In this document: positions 9,675 through 20,163 of the stretch, one piece after another
How the letters are laid out: each line of letters starts with the position of its first letter
Position numbering within the stretch: position 1 is the stretch's first letter
Origin: Dactylorhiza incarnata
Taxonomy: Eukaryota > Streptophyta > Magnoliopsida > Asparagales > Orchidaceae
Direction of reading: 5' to 3'
Assembly: GCA_033032865.1 (NCBI GenBank)
Contig: JAWHQI010000718.1
Span: forward strand, 124,001 to 188,000
Length of the DNA stretch: 64,000 bases
Program-made: the position numbers and the translations under genes
Notes under the pieces: model-generated
The model's database searches: none
Seen by the model: the letters and a program-made list of their open reading frames with translations, nothing else
Told to the model about the DNA's origin: nothing

Positions 9675-9887
9675 ATGGGAGAGCGGATGGCAAAAGTGGA
9701 GAAGGATGTTTCAGGGATAAAGAAGATGGTGAAGTTTATGATCAAGGCCATAAAACTAAAACCATCAACACCGGAGCGGAGGGAGTGGGACAGTCCAGAT
9801 CAGGAGCCGCCCCGTCATTCGACTCGGAAGGCTCGCAGAAGACACTCCCCATGTCCTAGTGTGGAGGAGATAGATGAGGATGAGTAG
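9675..9887 (+). CDS. Small basic ORF after the antisense gene, same frame
   Basis: 70 codons in frame with the upstream antisense gene, from MGERMAKVEKDVSGIKKMV to EEIDEDE. The protein has an amphipathic helix of about 30 residues, then a proline- and arginine-rich part (TRKARRRHSP) and an acidic end. A3 preserves it strongly (25933-25733), without the initiating ATG at the same codon (ATA there). It may therefore be the C-terminal part of one protein reached by read-through, or the stop may be a shared old defect. No enzyme motif is visible. Confidence 0.5.
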   Translation: MGERMAKVEKDVSGIKKMVKFMIKAIKLKPSTPERREWDSPDQEPPRHSTRKARRRHSPCPSVEEIDEDE

Positions 9888-10288
9888 GTAGGAAGGTCCG
9901 AGGGGAACGCATTTCAGTTTTATAATAATACAGGAGTTTGAACCTATGTTTTTGGATGTTGTTTGATTTTGTTATCTTTGGATGTTTGATTATTTTATCT
10001 GATCCTTCTTTGGTAGTTTTGTTTTATGTTTTATAATTTTTGAAGTAATGAAGTGGAGATGTTTAGCATATTTTTGAAATCCTAAGATTAGATAATTTGA
10101 TACCTCATAGAAGATTTTGAATAATATATAAATAATAACTATGTCACAAAATAGGATATGATTTTGAATTTTGATTAATTTTATAGGCATATTAAACTTT
10201 AAGAGATAAGATCATGTTTCCTATAATATACGATGTTCATAGCATGATAGCCTTTAAGAGAAATAAGAGAACAAAAATTAGAGCATAT
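9888..10288. other. Spacer between antisense gene end and gag hairpin (A1)
   Basis: About 400 bp of AT-rich sequence where the antisense transcript and the gag transcript would converge. No reading frame is supported and no clear polyadenylation signal could be assigned. Confidence 0.5.
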
Positions 10289-10330
10289 CATGAAGTAGAA
10301 TATTTGATAATTTTTTATTTCTACTTCATG
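10289..10330 (-). other. Post-gag hairpin (A1)
   Basis: A perfect 12-bp inverted repeat, CATGAAGTAGAA / TTCTACTTCATG, starting 14 nt after the gag stop (10345-10347). It occurs at 13-14 nt after gag in all four family-A copies. Confidence 0.8.
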
Positions 10331-10344
10331 CGAATGATATGGTA

Positions 10345-11841
10345 TTATTGAATGAGAATTGTAGGTATCCAAAGAGGACCGGGAGTGACGGTTCCTTTGG
10401 GTACCCAAATATTACGTGTTTGCTTTTGGGTAGATAGAAATGAATGGGCCATTTTGAGTGGAGTTAGTGTTTCATTTTTAATTTTGGGTCTCCATTCAAA
10501 CTTTCGTTTAATATTATTTTTATGAGTCAAATTTCCATTGTGATTGTTGAAAATATTTTTCATAGGAAATTTGTGAACATTTACTTTTATGTTGGGGAAA
10601 TGTTGATATTGTAAATGATGATGATGATAGTGTTTTGGAATTTCGTTTATAGTTTGTTGATGTCTTTTATTTCCATTGTTTGATTTATTAATGTTTTGAG
10701 AAATTATATTCATCTTGCTTTTAGATATATCTTGATATTGTGAATGTATGTTTTGTGAATTTTTCTTTATGATTTCCTTAAGCAGGTTGATTTTGGCATT
10801 TAATTCATCATTCTTAGTTCTTAAATTATGTCTAGCTTTATTATAAGCGATTGTGCTATTTTTAAGAGTGGTAACAATTGATTCAATATGTTTTTCATAT
10901 TTATCCCAATATTCATCAAATGTTTCGTCCATCTCGTCAATTTCAATTTTGTAGTCCTTACACTTAGCACGATCATTTTTTAAAGATGAATTTTCTAAGC
11001 ATAATTTTTCATTATGTTCTTTTATACAAATAAGTTCTTTTTCAAGTTTTTTGAATTTTTCCTTAATATCATTACAATCAAAACAAGGTTTTATATTTTC
11101 AAGTGAAATAAAAGATGGCGTAGGCACATCACAATTTGATTCTGAGTTAACATTAGCTTTTAGCCTCTTATTTTCTAAACATAAATTTTTATTAGTAATT
11201 TTCAATTTTTTGATCTAACGTTTAGCCGTTTTTAATATGTTGAAACTAGAGATAGAAGTTATCACACAAGAAGAAGATTTAGTCTTTCTTACAGCGCTAT
11301 TGGAGGAGGCAGATTGTGAACATGAAGTTCCTTCGTCATCTTTTAGTCCTTCCTCCATTATAGATGGATCTATATCTTCTTTTTCTCTTGATGTATCGTT
11401 CTCTTTTTCTATGTTAAATTCCATGTTTTTCATGGCTTTGCTACGAGAGAGATATTCTTGAAGAGTAGTGGATGCTTGTATGTCCTTCTCCTCCTGTGTT
11501 TGTTCCATACCTGCAAGAGGAAGATCATACATTTCTTCAAAAAATTTCCATACTTTGTATGCACTAGAAAAACAATATATTAATTTGAAAACTTCATTTG
11601 ATAGAGCACAAAATAAATAGTGTTTAGCTTTTGCATTTAACTGTAGTTCTTTTTTATTTGATTCATTTGCAGGTCTAGCTATGGCTAAATTCCATACTTC
11701 AATATCTAAAGTTTTAATAAATTTTTCAATTAAAATTTTCCATCCTTTGTAATTTGTTCCTTCGAATAAAGGTGGTTTAAGAGATATTTCTTCTTCACAG
11801 AAATTTGCCCCACTAGTAGAAGCGAGATCATGAGATGCCAT
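10345..11841 (-). pseudogene. gag: A1 gag (UBN2-type, one nonsense codon)
   Basis: From ATG 11841 (MASHDLASTSG) to the stop at 10345, about 498 codons. Residues 20-115 resemble the copia gag domain (FEGTNYKGWKILIEKF, then NAKAKHYLFCALSNEVFKLI and AYKVWKF). Residues about 210-330 form a charged coiled coil. The end carries IWVPKGTVTPGPLWIP, a motif that in SIRE-type elements sits at the gag-pol border. No CCHC zinc knuckle and no pol follow. A single TAG at 11215-11217 replaces the AAG seen in A3. The protein would form virus-like particles or bind those of a helper; that is inference. Confidence 0.82.
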
Positions 11842-11875
11842 TATTCCTGGTTGTTAAGCCGATTGGAATAAAACC

Positions 11876-11887
11876 GCTCTGATACCA
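11876..11887 (-). other. A1 primer-binding site (tRNA-iMet)
   Basis: Minus strand TGGTATCAGAGC, 2 nt inside the 5' LTR, complementary to the 3' end of plant initiator tRNA-Met as in copia elements. Confidence 0.85.
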
Positions 11888-11889
11888 CT

Positions 11890-12976
11890 TGTTGGATCGG
11901 GAGGCGCCCTTAGAGGGGGGTGAATAAGGGTCTTAAAAACTTTAGATATATTTTGAATAACTTTGAAAAAGCTTTGATTATTAAACTAAAGAAGATCAAG
12001 ACATATCAAGTGAAGTAAAGGTAAAGACATGATTTTATTAACTTGAGAAGCATGATTACAAAACTTGATCTCTTATCGAAGCTAGAAATCAAAGCAAATA
12101 GAAATAGACTCCTTTTTGTTTTCTATCACGACTCGCTTCCCCACGAACCGGTGGCCCTAGCCTATCCTCCCCGAATTCGGCCTCAAGCCGCTCTAGCCAA
12201 CCCTTCCCCGGATGTGGCCTCGAGCACCCCCTAGACCTAGCCTAGATCTAGTCGCCAACACGAGGCGAGTTTCCCCCTAAGTCCTACCCAGACCTAGTCG
12301 CCAACACGAGGCGATTTCACTAATCGTTTACAAGAAAAATATAAAATGAAAATAAATAAAAACTCCCTTCTGAAGTCGGAGGCGAAGATCCGCTGTAGAA
12401 TAAGCGTTGTAGAGGCGGACATTGTTTGGATCCGGCGTGATGAGATTCTCCTTCAGAAGTTTGCAGCACTTTGGTAGGACTTCAACTTTCGGCCAAGATA
12501 GCCTCTGGAATTCTGGCACTCTACCTCTCTCTTATATCTCTCTGATGTGTGTATGAAACGAGAGGAGAGGAGTCCTTTTTATATCCTCAGCGCTAGCGCC
12601 AGCGCTAGCGCCAGCGCTAGCGCTACCGCCGGCGCTATCCCATATTTGGACACATTCTGCGCGGCAGAATCTTCAATCTGAGGAAACAATTCCCCCTTGC
12701 CTTTTGTGTGCGTCGCTACCGCCTGCGCTATCGCTACCGCCAGGCGCTATCTCCTTACATATGTGCTCCCGGAATTGCGCTATCATCGCTAGCGCTAGGC
12801 GCTAAGTGCTACCGCCGGCGCTAGTGGGAGTCTTGGAATTTCTGGCTCAAAATTGGGGGCAACCATCCTTGAGTCATGTGGACTTTGATTTCCTGCACAC
12901 TTAAACACACAAGATCAAATACACATAGGATTTGTGATTCTCAAACCTAGGAGATGCGGAAGACCATGTTCCAACA
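11890..12976 (-). repeat. A1 5' LTR
   Basis: 1087 bp with TG...CA ends in element orientation. TATA box at 12576-12583 (reverse strand) beside a perfect GCGC run at 12590-12640. The leader carries two short hairpins of TCGCC / GGCGA near 12250 and 12300. Confidence 0.93.
12576..12640 (-). promoter_or_regulatory. A1 5' LTR promoter: TATA box and GCGC palindromes
   Basis: Minus strand TATAAAAA (12576-12583; the next base before it is A instead of the usual C) directly downstream of alternating GCGCTAGCGC/GCGCCAGCGC words. This drives gag in the sense direction. Confidence 0.65.
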
Positions 12977-12981
12977 GGGAA
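12977..12981. repeat. Target-site duplication GGGAA, right copy (A1)
   Basis: Matches 5114-5118. Removing A1 plus one copy rejoins the LINE endonuclease reading frame. Confidence 0.9.
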
Positions 12982-15175
12982 GACTTGGATGATTTCGTAA
13001 GAGAAATCCCACAAAGTGAGAAAATTTTCATTGGAGGAGACTTAAATGGACATGTAGGGAAGAAAAATACGGATTATACAAATGTTCATGGAGAATTTTC
13101 GTATGGAAAAAGAAATGAAGAAGGAAGAACCATTCTAGACTTTGTCATAGCACATGAGCTAATTATGACAAATATGTTCTACATGAAAAGGGAAGAACAC
13201 TTAATTACGTTTAAGAGCGGGCAAAATAAGTCACAAATTGAATATTTTTTGACTTGCAAAATGGATGAAATGATTTGTACGTATTGCATAGTCATACCAG
13301 GAGAAAGTTTCACACTACAATATAAGTTAGTGGTATTGGATGTGTAAATTAAATATAATAACCTTAAGAGAAAGACAAAAGTTTGCAAAAAAATCGGTGG
13401 TGGAAATTGAAAAGGAAATAAAGGTTGCTTTCAAGGCAGCATTTTTAGAACAACAAGTTGATGATCCTTATGTTGATCCTAGTGTCACATGGGAAGTTTC
13501 TTCTCATTTAAGGATAAGTAGAAAGAACGTACTTGGAGAGTCAAAAGGTCATGCACCCCCACAAAAAGAATCTTGGCGGTGGAAAAAGGAAGTGCAAGAC
13601 AAAGTGAGGGAAAAGAGGGCCAGCTACAAAACATTATATGCTTGTAGGAATGATGAAAACTTGACAAAGTATAAAGTCACCAAAAAAGAAGCTAAAAATA
13701 CAGTAAGTCAAGAAAGAAGTAGATCATATGAAGAATTTTACAAACAACTAGATACCAAAGATGGAGTGTGTCACATATATAAAATTGCTTGAGTTAGAGA
13801 GAGGAAGACAAGAGATTTAAGCCAAGTTAAATGCATACAAGTTGAATCAGATACATTTTTGATGGATGATGTGGCTATTAAGGGGAGATGGAAAAGATAC
13901 ATTGATCAACTATCCAATGAAAGAAAAGACAATGAACTGAACTTGGAAGGGTTAAGTAAATCGGAGGAGTATATAAACATAACTTTTTATCATAAAATTC
14001 AAGCATCAGCGATCGATGACGCTCTGAAGAATATGAAAAATTGAAAGGTGGTTAGGCCAGATGATAAACCCATTGAAGTATGGAAATTCTTAGGGAGGGA
14101 AGGAATTTTATGGCTTATAAGTTTCTTCAACAAGATACTGAAGACAAAGAGGATGACAGACCAATGGAGAGAAAGTTTTTTGGTACCTTTGTATAAGAAC
14201 ATAGGAGATATACAAAAAATTTTGAATTACATGAGAATTAAATTAATGAGCCATACTATGAAACTATGGGAATGAGTAATAGAGAGAAGAGTTAGACGAC
14301 TAATTAGCATCTCAGAGAATCAATTTGGACTCATGTCAGGGAGGTCGACCATGGAAGCTATACATCTCTTGAGGAGACTCATTGACAACTATTAGGAAAG
14401 ACAAAAACCTTTGTATATGTTGTTTATCGATCTATAGAAGGCTTATAATAGGGTTCCAAGAGAGTTCTTATGAAGAGTCTTAGAAAAGAAAGGTGTAAAT
14501 GTATAATATATTGACGTAATCAAAGATATGTATACAAATTCAGTGACCAGGGTGAGGACATTTGGAGGATTAACACAGGAATTCCCTATCAATCTTGGCT
14601 TACATCAAGGGTCAGCTTTAATTCCTTATCTCTTTACACTTATCTTAGATGAGCTCAGCAGACATATCCAACAAGCAATACCTTGGTGTTCATTATTTGT
14701 AGATGATTTTGGTTGATGAGACGCATGAGGGTGTAAATGTGGAACTTGAATCTTGGCAAAACACTTCAGAAAAGAAGGGTTTTAGGTTGAGCATGACGAA
14801 GATGGAGTATATTGAGCTTAAATTTAGTAGTGCAAGAAGGTCGGATGACGTCGTCATTAAATTGGGTGACCAAGATATTTCTCGCAGTGAGTGCTTTAAA
14901 TATCTGGGATCAATAATTCAAGAGGATGGAGGTGTAGATAATGATGTGATACATAAAATCCAAGCAAGTTTGTTGAAGTGGAGAGGCGTGTCTGGGATCA
15001 TATGTGATCGTAAAGTACCATTAAAACTTAAAGGTAAGTTTTACGGTACTACAATTAAGCCAGCAATGCTCTACGGTTCTGAGTGTTGGGCAGTGAATGG
15101 TGTATATGAGAAAAAATGGGAGCTACGGAGATGAGAATGCTTAGGTGGATGTATGGTCACATGAGACTAGATAAA
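12982..15175 (+). pseudogene. LINE endonuclease C-terminus and reverse transcriptase
   Basis: The endonuclease continues as DLDDFVREIPQSEKIFIGGD, with LNGHVG, then a stretch with LDFVIAHELIMTN, covering the C-terminal catalytic Asp/Asn region. RT follows from about 14048 (RPDDKPIEVWKFLGREG), with FIDL*KAYNRVPRE near 14425-14470, NLGLHQGSALIPYLFTLILD, and the catalytic box FVDD at about 14695-14707. A frameshift after FVDD moves the frame to 14703-15134 (GFRLSMTKMEYIELKFSS, then CFKYLGSIIQEDGG). The C-terminal block reads MLYGSECWAVNG. At least one in-frame stop and several frame changes make it inactive. Confidence 0.82.
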
Positions 15176-15479
15176 ATTTAGAATGAATGTATCAGGGATA
15201 AGATAGGAGTGGTGCCAATTGTTGAGAAGATGCAAGAAACTCATTTAAGATGGTTCAAAAATGTACATATAAGATAATTAGAAGCACATCTTAGGCATTA
15301 TGAGAGTTTAGTCACTAGACTTGTTAAACTGGGGAGGGGTAGACCAAAAAAGACTTGGAATGAAACTATAAGAAAGACATGATGTACTTAGGAATTAGTG
15401 AGCCTATGATTAAAGATAGGGTGCAATGGTGACATAGGATCCATATAGCTGACCCCAATGTGGTGGGATAAGGGCTTGA

Positions 15480-15505
15480 GTGTTGTTGAGTGTTGTTGTT
15501 GTATT
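15480..15505 (+). repeat. LINE 3' tail of TTG/TGT repeats
   Basis: TGTTGTTGAGTGTTGTTGTT near the end of the LINE, the short-repeat tail used instead of poly(A) by RTE elements. Confidence 0.65.
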
Positions 15506-17289
15506 GGATTTGTAACATCCGAATTTAGGATGAGGACCCTAGAAGTATTGGCACCCCTAATTGGAGCCCCACCTCACCTCGGAGACAAGGTAGAGCACTT
15601 AAAGGGGCAAAAGGTGTACTTAGGCAACTTAACCAATTCAAGTCCCATGAACCCCCACCCCTAGCCAATGGAACCCACCATACCCTCCATCATGACCTAA
15701 GTAAACCATTTCACCTATTAGCACACCACATCACCCTAAAGACAAGAGTAAAACCATAAAAAGAGAGCATGGTGTGCATTTAGCCAAAATTGCTTAAACC
15801 ACTCAAATGAACACCTTCTTGGTCCATTGAGCTAGCCACGCCATGACCCATGACCAAGTCTAGCTAAACCCTCAAAATGATGACTTTGGTCAACATTGGT
15901 CAACCCAAATTAAGCATGGTCAAGCATGGTATAATTAAGACCTAAACCCGCTTTTTAAAAAACCCGAACCCCACACTCACCCAAGATCCTCCAAATTATA
16001 CCCTAAACACATTTAGACCTTAAACCCAAGTACCATAATCAGATGGCCATTAAATAACCTAAATCACCCTTAAAAGGAAAATTAACCAAAATGGAAAAAC
16101 TTCAAAATGAAGTAACCATTGCCGCCCCCCCCCCCCCCTCCCCCCCCCGCCCATATGAATCCTTCCCTCTTTGAGAGGCTAAAGGGAAGCTTCTGATATC
16201 ATCCAAGGACTCAATGGACTGCATGGTGGCAAGAAGTACAAGCTAGACCATTTCCATGGTCGGTCATGGTGAGCTTAAGATGAGAAATTCTCAAACCTCA
16301 CCCCTAGCCCATAAAAGCCACCCCCCCCCCCCCTCACCCTTCAGAAATCTCACACCATACCCAAGTAACCATCCTATGCAGAGAATTTATGTGGAATCCC
16401 TCAGGATGAGTGTATCCAATTCAGCTGACCAAGCCATGGATGCCCAAACCCGAACCAGGAGAGCAAGGAAAAATCAGGTGAGATTCCTTCCCCTTCCCCT
16501 TCTGAAATCATCTTAGAAGGTTTTCGAATCAAAATCAAACTCAATTGGGCAAAGATTTCATGTAATTTGGTAGAGAATCACCGTCGGAATGACCCGTAAT
16601 TTTGGCTTGCGGCGGTGGTATTTGGCCACCGAACCACGCCAAGAGGTAGCCCTCACCATGGCAAAACTACTAGTAGTGGTGGCAATGGATGGCCGGATAG
16701 AGGTGGAGGATCACTAAAATCTTCTCCCATGCGGGATCAATCTCCACCGCCGACTCAAGGTTGAAGACGAAATCACAGTCGTTGATAACCTTAAATAATG
16801 ATTGGGCTGATCCACACAGCAGATCCATTGTGGGGCAAGTTCATTTCACCACTTACCACATTCCATAACTGTTAGATTTGTTCCAAGGTCAGCGCTTTTC
16901 TTATATATTAATCCAGAGCTTATTAAATGTAAAATTGTTATATGCACACCCCATCAGAGTTTCTAAAATTTATTTTTAAGTGCCTTAGTGACGAAACCAA
17001 GCCATGTGATCAACATGGAAGTTGTAGGGCTTCGTCAGACCTTTTTCAAATTGGGGTGGCATATTTTCTGAGGAGGTGTATAACTCCCTGAACTAATTTT
17101 CAAATTTTGGGTGGCATAAACCATGGGGTTTTTCATATTTTGTGTATTTTTTAGTCATAAGACCTGATTTGAACTTGAAACTTTTATGTAGGTTCCTTAT
17201 GAGGTTACTAAATCATATGCAACAGCTTGTAATTTATGGAACATATTTTTACTATGGTTTAAAATAAAATACACTCATTTGTCACACTT

Positions 17290-18210
17290 GTGTATTAATG
17301 AAATGTTTTGATCCTAAACATATAAATAAATTTTGAAATTTTTATAGCACCCTAATTATGTCATGACTGAACTTAGGTTAAATGTTGCAGGTGTGTAGAC
17401 TTGATTTGATCATTCTATGATCAAATCAATAATTCTCAAATTTTTATAGCATCCTAGTAATGTCATGATTTACCTTGGTTCAAGTTTTAAAAATATTTGG
17501 AATTCATTTGACCACTTTATGAAATTATGCAATTTAAAGGGGTATTATTTAATATGTCACACTTTTATATAAATGAAATAAATGAGTCTTAAACCCTTCA
17601 ATAAATTCCCAAATTTTTATTGCACCCTAATAGTGTCATGAATTTGGTTAAAATTTTCAAAAGGTTTGTACTTCATTTGGCCACTTTATGAAATTATGAA
17701 TTTTAAAGGGGTGTTATTTAATATGTCACACTTTCATATAAATAAAATAAATGAGTCATAAACCATTCATTAAATTCCCAAATTTTTATAGAATCCTAAT
17801 AATTTCTTGAATGACCTTGGTTCAAATTTTCAAAAGTTTTGGACTTCATTTGACAACATTATGAAATTATGCATTTTAAAGAGGTATTTTTTAATATGTC
17901 ACACTTTCATATAAATGAAATAAATGAGTCTTGGACCCTTCAATAAATTACCAAATTTGTATAGCACCCTAATAGTGTCATGACTGGACCTTGGTTCATG
18001 TTTTCAAAAGGTTGGACTTCATTTGACCAATTTTTGACATTATGCATCTTAAAGATGTATTATTTAATATGTCACTTTCATATAAATGAAATAAATGAGT
18101 CTTAGACCCTTCATTAAATTCCCAAATTTTTATAGCGCCCTACTAATATCATGATTGGCCTTGGTTTCATTACTCAAAAGATTTGAGCTTGAATTGACCA
18201 TCTTATGAAA
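17290..18210 (+). repeat. Tandem array with period of about 170 bp
   Basis: The phrase AATGAGTCTTAAACCC recurs at 17581, 17750, 17923 and 18094 (spacings 169, 173, 171). Each unit also carries CCCAAATTTTTATAG, GTCATGA, TTTCAAAAGG and a TAATATGTCACACTTTCATA word. One or two more diverged units extend upstream to about 17290. Confidence 0.85.
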
Positions 18211-19154
18211 TTCTACGTACTTAAAAGTATAGCTTGATTAATTACTTATTGCACTCATATATTGATGAAGCATCTTGGCCTTGGGTACTTATTAAAAATG
18301 TTCAAGTTCTTTCTTACTCTTACACTTTATCATGCTTAAATCATTGTTCAAGGTTTGAAAATAGTGCCTCGGCTATTATTTATACATATGAATAATCTAT
18401 GCATCGTTGTTAGTTCTTTGTCGTAGCTTTAATTGGGGAAAGAGACTAGTTTTAACCTTAGCATATATCAGTGAGACCCACTTTTTAAGTCATCTAATTG
18501 GTGTCTAAGAATGAGGTTAGGGGTGAGCTAGTATCCCCAGTGATGAAGGTAGTGTATAACGGTATGCAGTGCGACCACCAACCTCACTCTTACCTGACTA
18601 ATGGACCACTTAATCTTGTTATCACAGTATATGGCTAACAGTTATTTGGGGTTCTTTCCGTATTACTTTATTACCATCCATCAAATCAATTATAGATCAA
18701 GGGTTCGTAGAGACTAGTCCTTAGTCTAGTGTGGGGAATGACATTGAAGTAATGTTTAATCCTATAAAACTATGGCCGGTCTAACCACTTTACCGTACAG
18801 CACACACTCTCGGAGGGACTCGAGTGTTAGATCCTTTTGGCTTCTAGGGCAATTTGTCTTGTGGATATAATCACAGTGGGTAAATCCCATAGTTTGTATC
18901 CACTCACTGTTATTGGCGTGACCTCGGATAGTAGTGCATGTATGAACCCGTACTGTATATTAAGGCCTAGGTTGGTTTTGTGTCACCTACCTAGAAGGAT
19001 AGATGTGTGATCTGTTGTTATCATCCGCCATGGTGATGAGGTCTGTGTGGTTAGGTACCAACTTAACAAGTGGACTGGGTAGGACATAGATATATAAATG
19101 TAGTAATTCATTAAAACATCTTACTTTATCATACCTTGCATCTTGTAACCTTAT

Positions 19155-19365
19155 ACTACAAGTTTGTATGGGCATTCTTGTAAGATAAGTCTGTGTTATG
19201 ATAATTTCAAGACCCTTAACTTATAAGTTTGTATGGACATTCACATAAGTTAATTTTGTACCATAATTGTTTCATACTCGTACTATATATTTTATCAAAT
19301 TACCTATTAGATTTATTACTTATGTCAGAACAAGTCCCTTAAGTTATAAGTTTATATGAACATTC
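19155..19365 (+). repeat. Repeated CTTATAAG palindrome motif
   Basis: The word TTATAAGTTTGTATGGACAT and close variants, each followed by an ATAAG that can pair with it, occur at about 19153, 19220 and 19340. One copy in reverse orientation is at 48578-48613. Confidence 0.55.
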
Positions 19366-19848
19366 TTATAAGCTGAGTCATTTATGCATCCCCTACTACC
19401 TGATTCATAACACAACTCTCTCTTCCCCAATCACTTGTTTCACTCAGACTACCTCTTGCGCTCTTTTACCCCTTCTCCCTCCCCAATACATTAAGATGCA
19501 TCTGTGGAAATGAAGGGAATCCACTTAGTCAATTTGACTAACGGTTTGTGACAACCCCCGCCGCAGCAGCTTCCACAGTACCAACCCCAACCGAAGATCT
19601 TCGAGATTGAGATGGAGATGGAGCTACCCAACGTCATGGACCCAGACCCAGCCCCCGAAGTTGAGGAAGTGTCGACAGAAGTGGGATCGTGCCTATGTTC
19701 TGCGTATCTCAGCATGTTCTAGATAAGACATGTTGTAGCTATAGTTTATCCGGGCATACAGTAACCGAATTTTGAGTTAAGGGCACATGTTAGCTCTGGT
19801 TATCCAGGCATGTTTAAGCCCTAGTATTCCGCTGTATTCCAAACCTTG

Positions 19849-19866
19849 ATATATATATATATATAT
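19849..19866. repeat. (TA)n microsatellite
   Basis: A short run of TA dinucleotides. A second, longer tract lies at 48043-48067. Confidence 0.9.
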
Positions 19867-20158
19867 AAATTGTGATTTTGATTTCATCCTTGTCTTTTCC
19901 TTCTGTTATAGATTAGTTTCCTGTGATGTAATGATAACTCGCCTTACTGAGGAAGTGTCATGCAGTGGAGGTAAGCACATTATCTAACACTACCGTATGC
20001 AAATTGCTCTGGGAATAACGATCCCCTCAGCTGTGACCAATTACCGGGAGGGGTTCATTATAGTATAGGCATTTGTAATTCAGAAATATAATCAATTAAA
20101 ATGTGCAGTGTCAATCCTACAACAAATCAGATGGCGTGTCAGGGCTCTGCATGAAAAA

Positions 20159-20163
20159 GTATC
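20159..20163. repeat. Target-site duplication GTATC, left copy (A2)
   Basis: The right copy is at 46886-46890. They are 26.7 kb apart because A2 holds two further nested elements. Confidence 0.9.

Larger units (their letters stand above)
5119..12976 (-). mobile_element. Element A1: gag-only LTR retrotransposon of family A with antisense gene
   Basis: This complete 7858-bp minus-strand copy is flanked by GGGAA (5114-5118 and 12977-12981). In element orientation it holds a 5' LTR (11890-12976), PBS (11876-11887), gag (11841-10345), a hairpin after gag, an AT-rich region carrying an opposite-strand gene (8826-9887) with intron, paired hairpins (7297-7062), PPT-like tract (6168-6155) and 3' LTR (6154-5119). 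No protease, integrase, RT or RNase H is present, so movement needs an autonomous partner. It is the only family-A copy here without a nested insertion and serves as the reference layout. Confidence 0.93.
4529..15505 (+). mobile_element. RTE-type LINE, split by element A1
   Basis: The LINE is recognisable in two pieces, 4529-5118 and 12982-15505, separated by the LTR element A1 and its GGGAA duplication. The first piece starts an APE-type endonuclease. The second completes it and continues with reverse transcriptase and the C-terminal region. It ends with a run of TGTTGTTGTTG (about 15480-15502), the short-unit tail typical of RTE LINEs in plants. Frameshifts and stops show it is inactive. 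The 5' edge is uncertain and no flanking duplication was identified. Confidence 0.8.
15506..20163 (+). repeat. Unclassified repeat DNA, possibly a long gypsy-type LTR
   Basis: No coding region is supported over 4.6 kb. It begins near TGTAACATCCGAATT (15511), a start often seen in long LTRs of plant gypsy elements, and contains C-runs (16123-16148, 16321-16333), a tandem array of about 170 bp, repeated CTTATAAG words (19155-19365) and a (TA)n tract at 19849-19866. Parts resemble 47899-49364 in reverse orientation (CTTATAAG motifs, CCGGGAGGGG, a (TA)n tract), though the order does not fully match. Classification is a guess. Confidence 0.4.

Noticed and set aside
12590..12640. CRISPR-like or satellite array of GCGC repeats
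   Set aside because: Repeats are contiguous palindromic words without spacers, and sit at the LTR promoter of a plant element.
19491..19715. Open stretch with Gly/Ser-rich translation on the minus strand
   Set aside because: Composition follows a GC-rich patch in non-coding repeat. No domain or conserved partner in the related region at 47899-49359.
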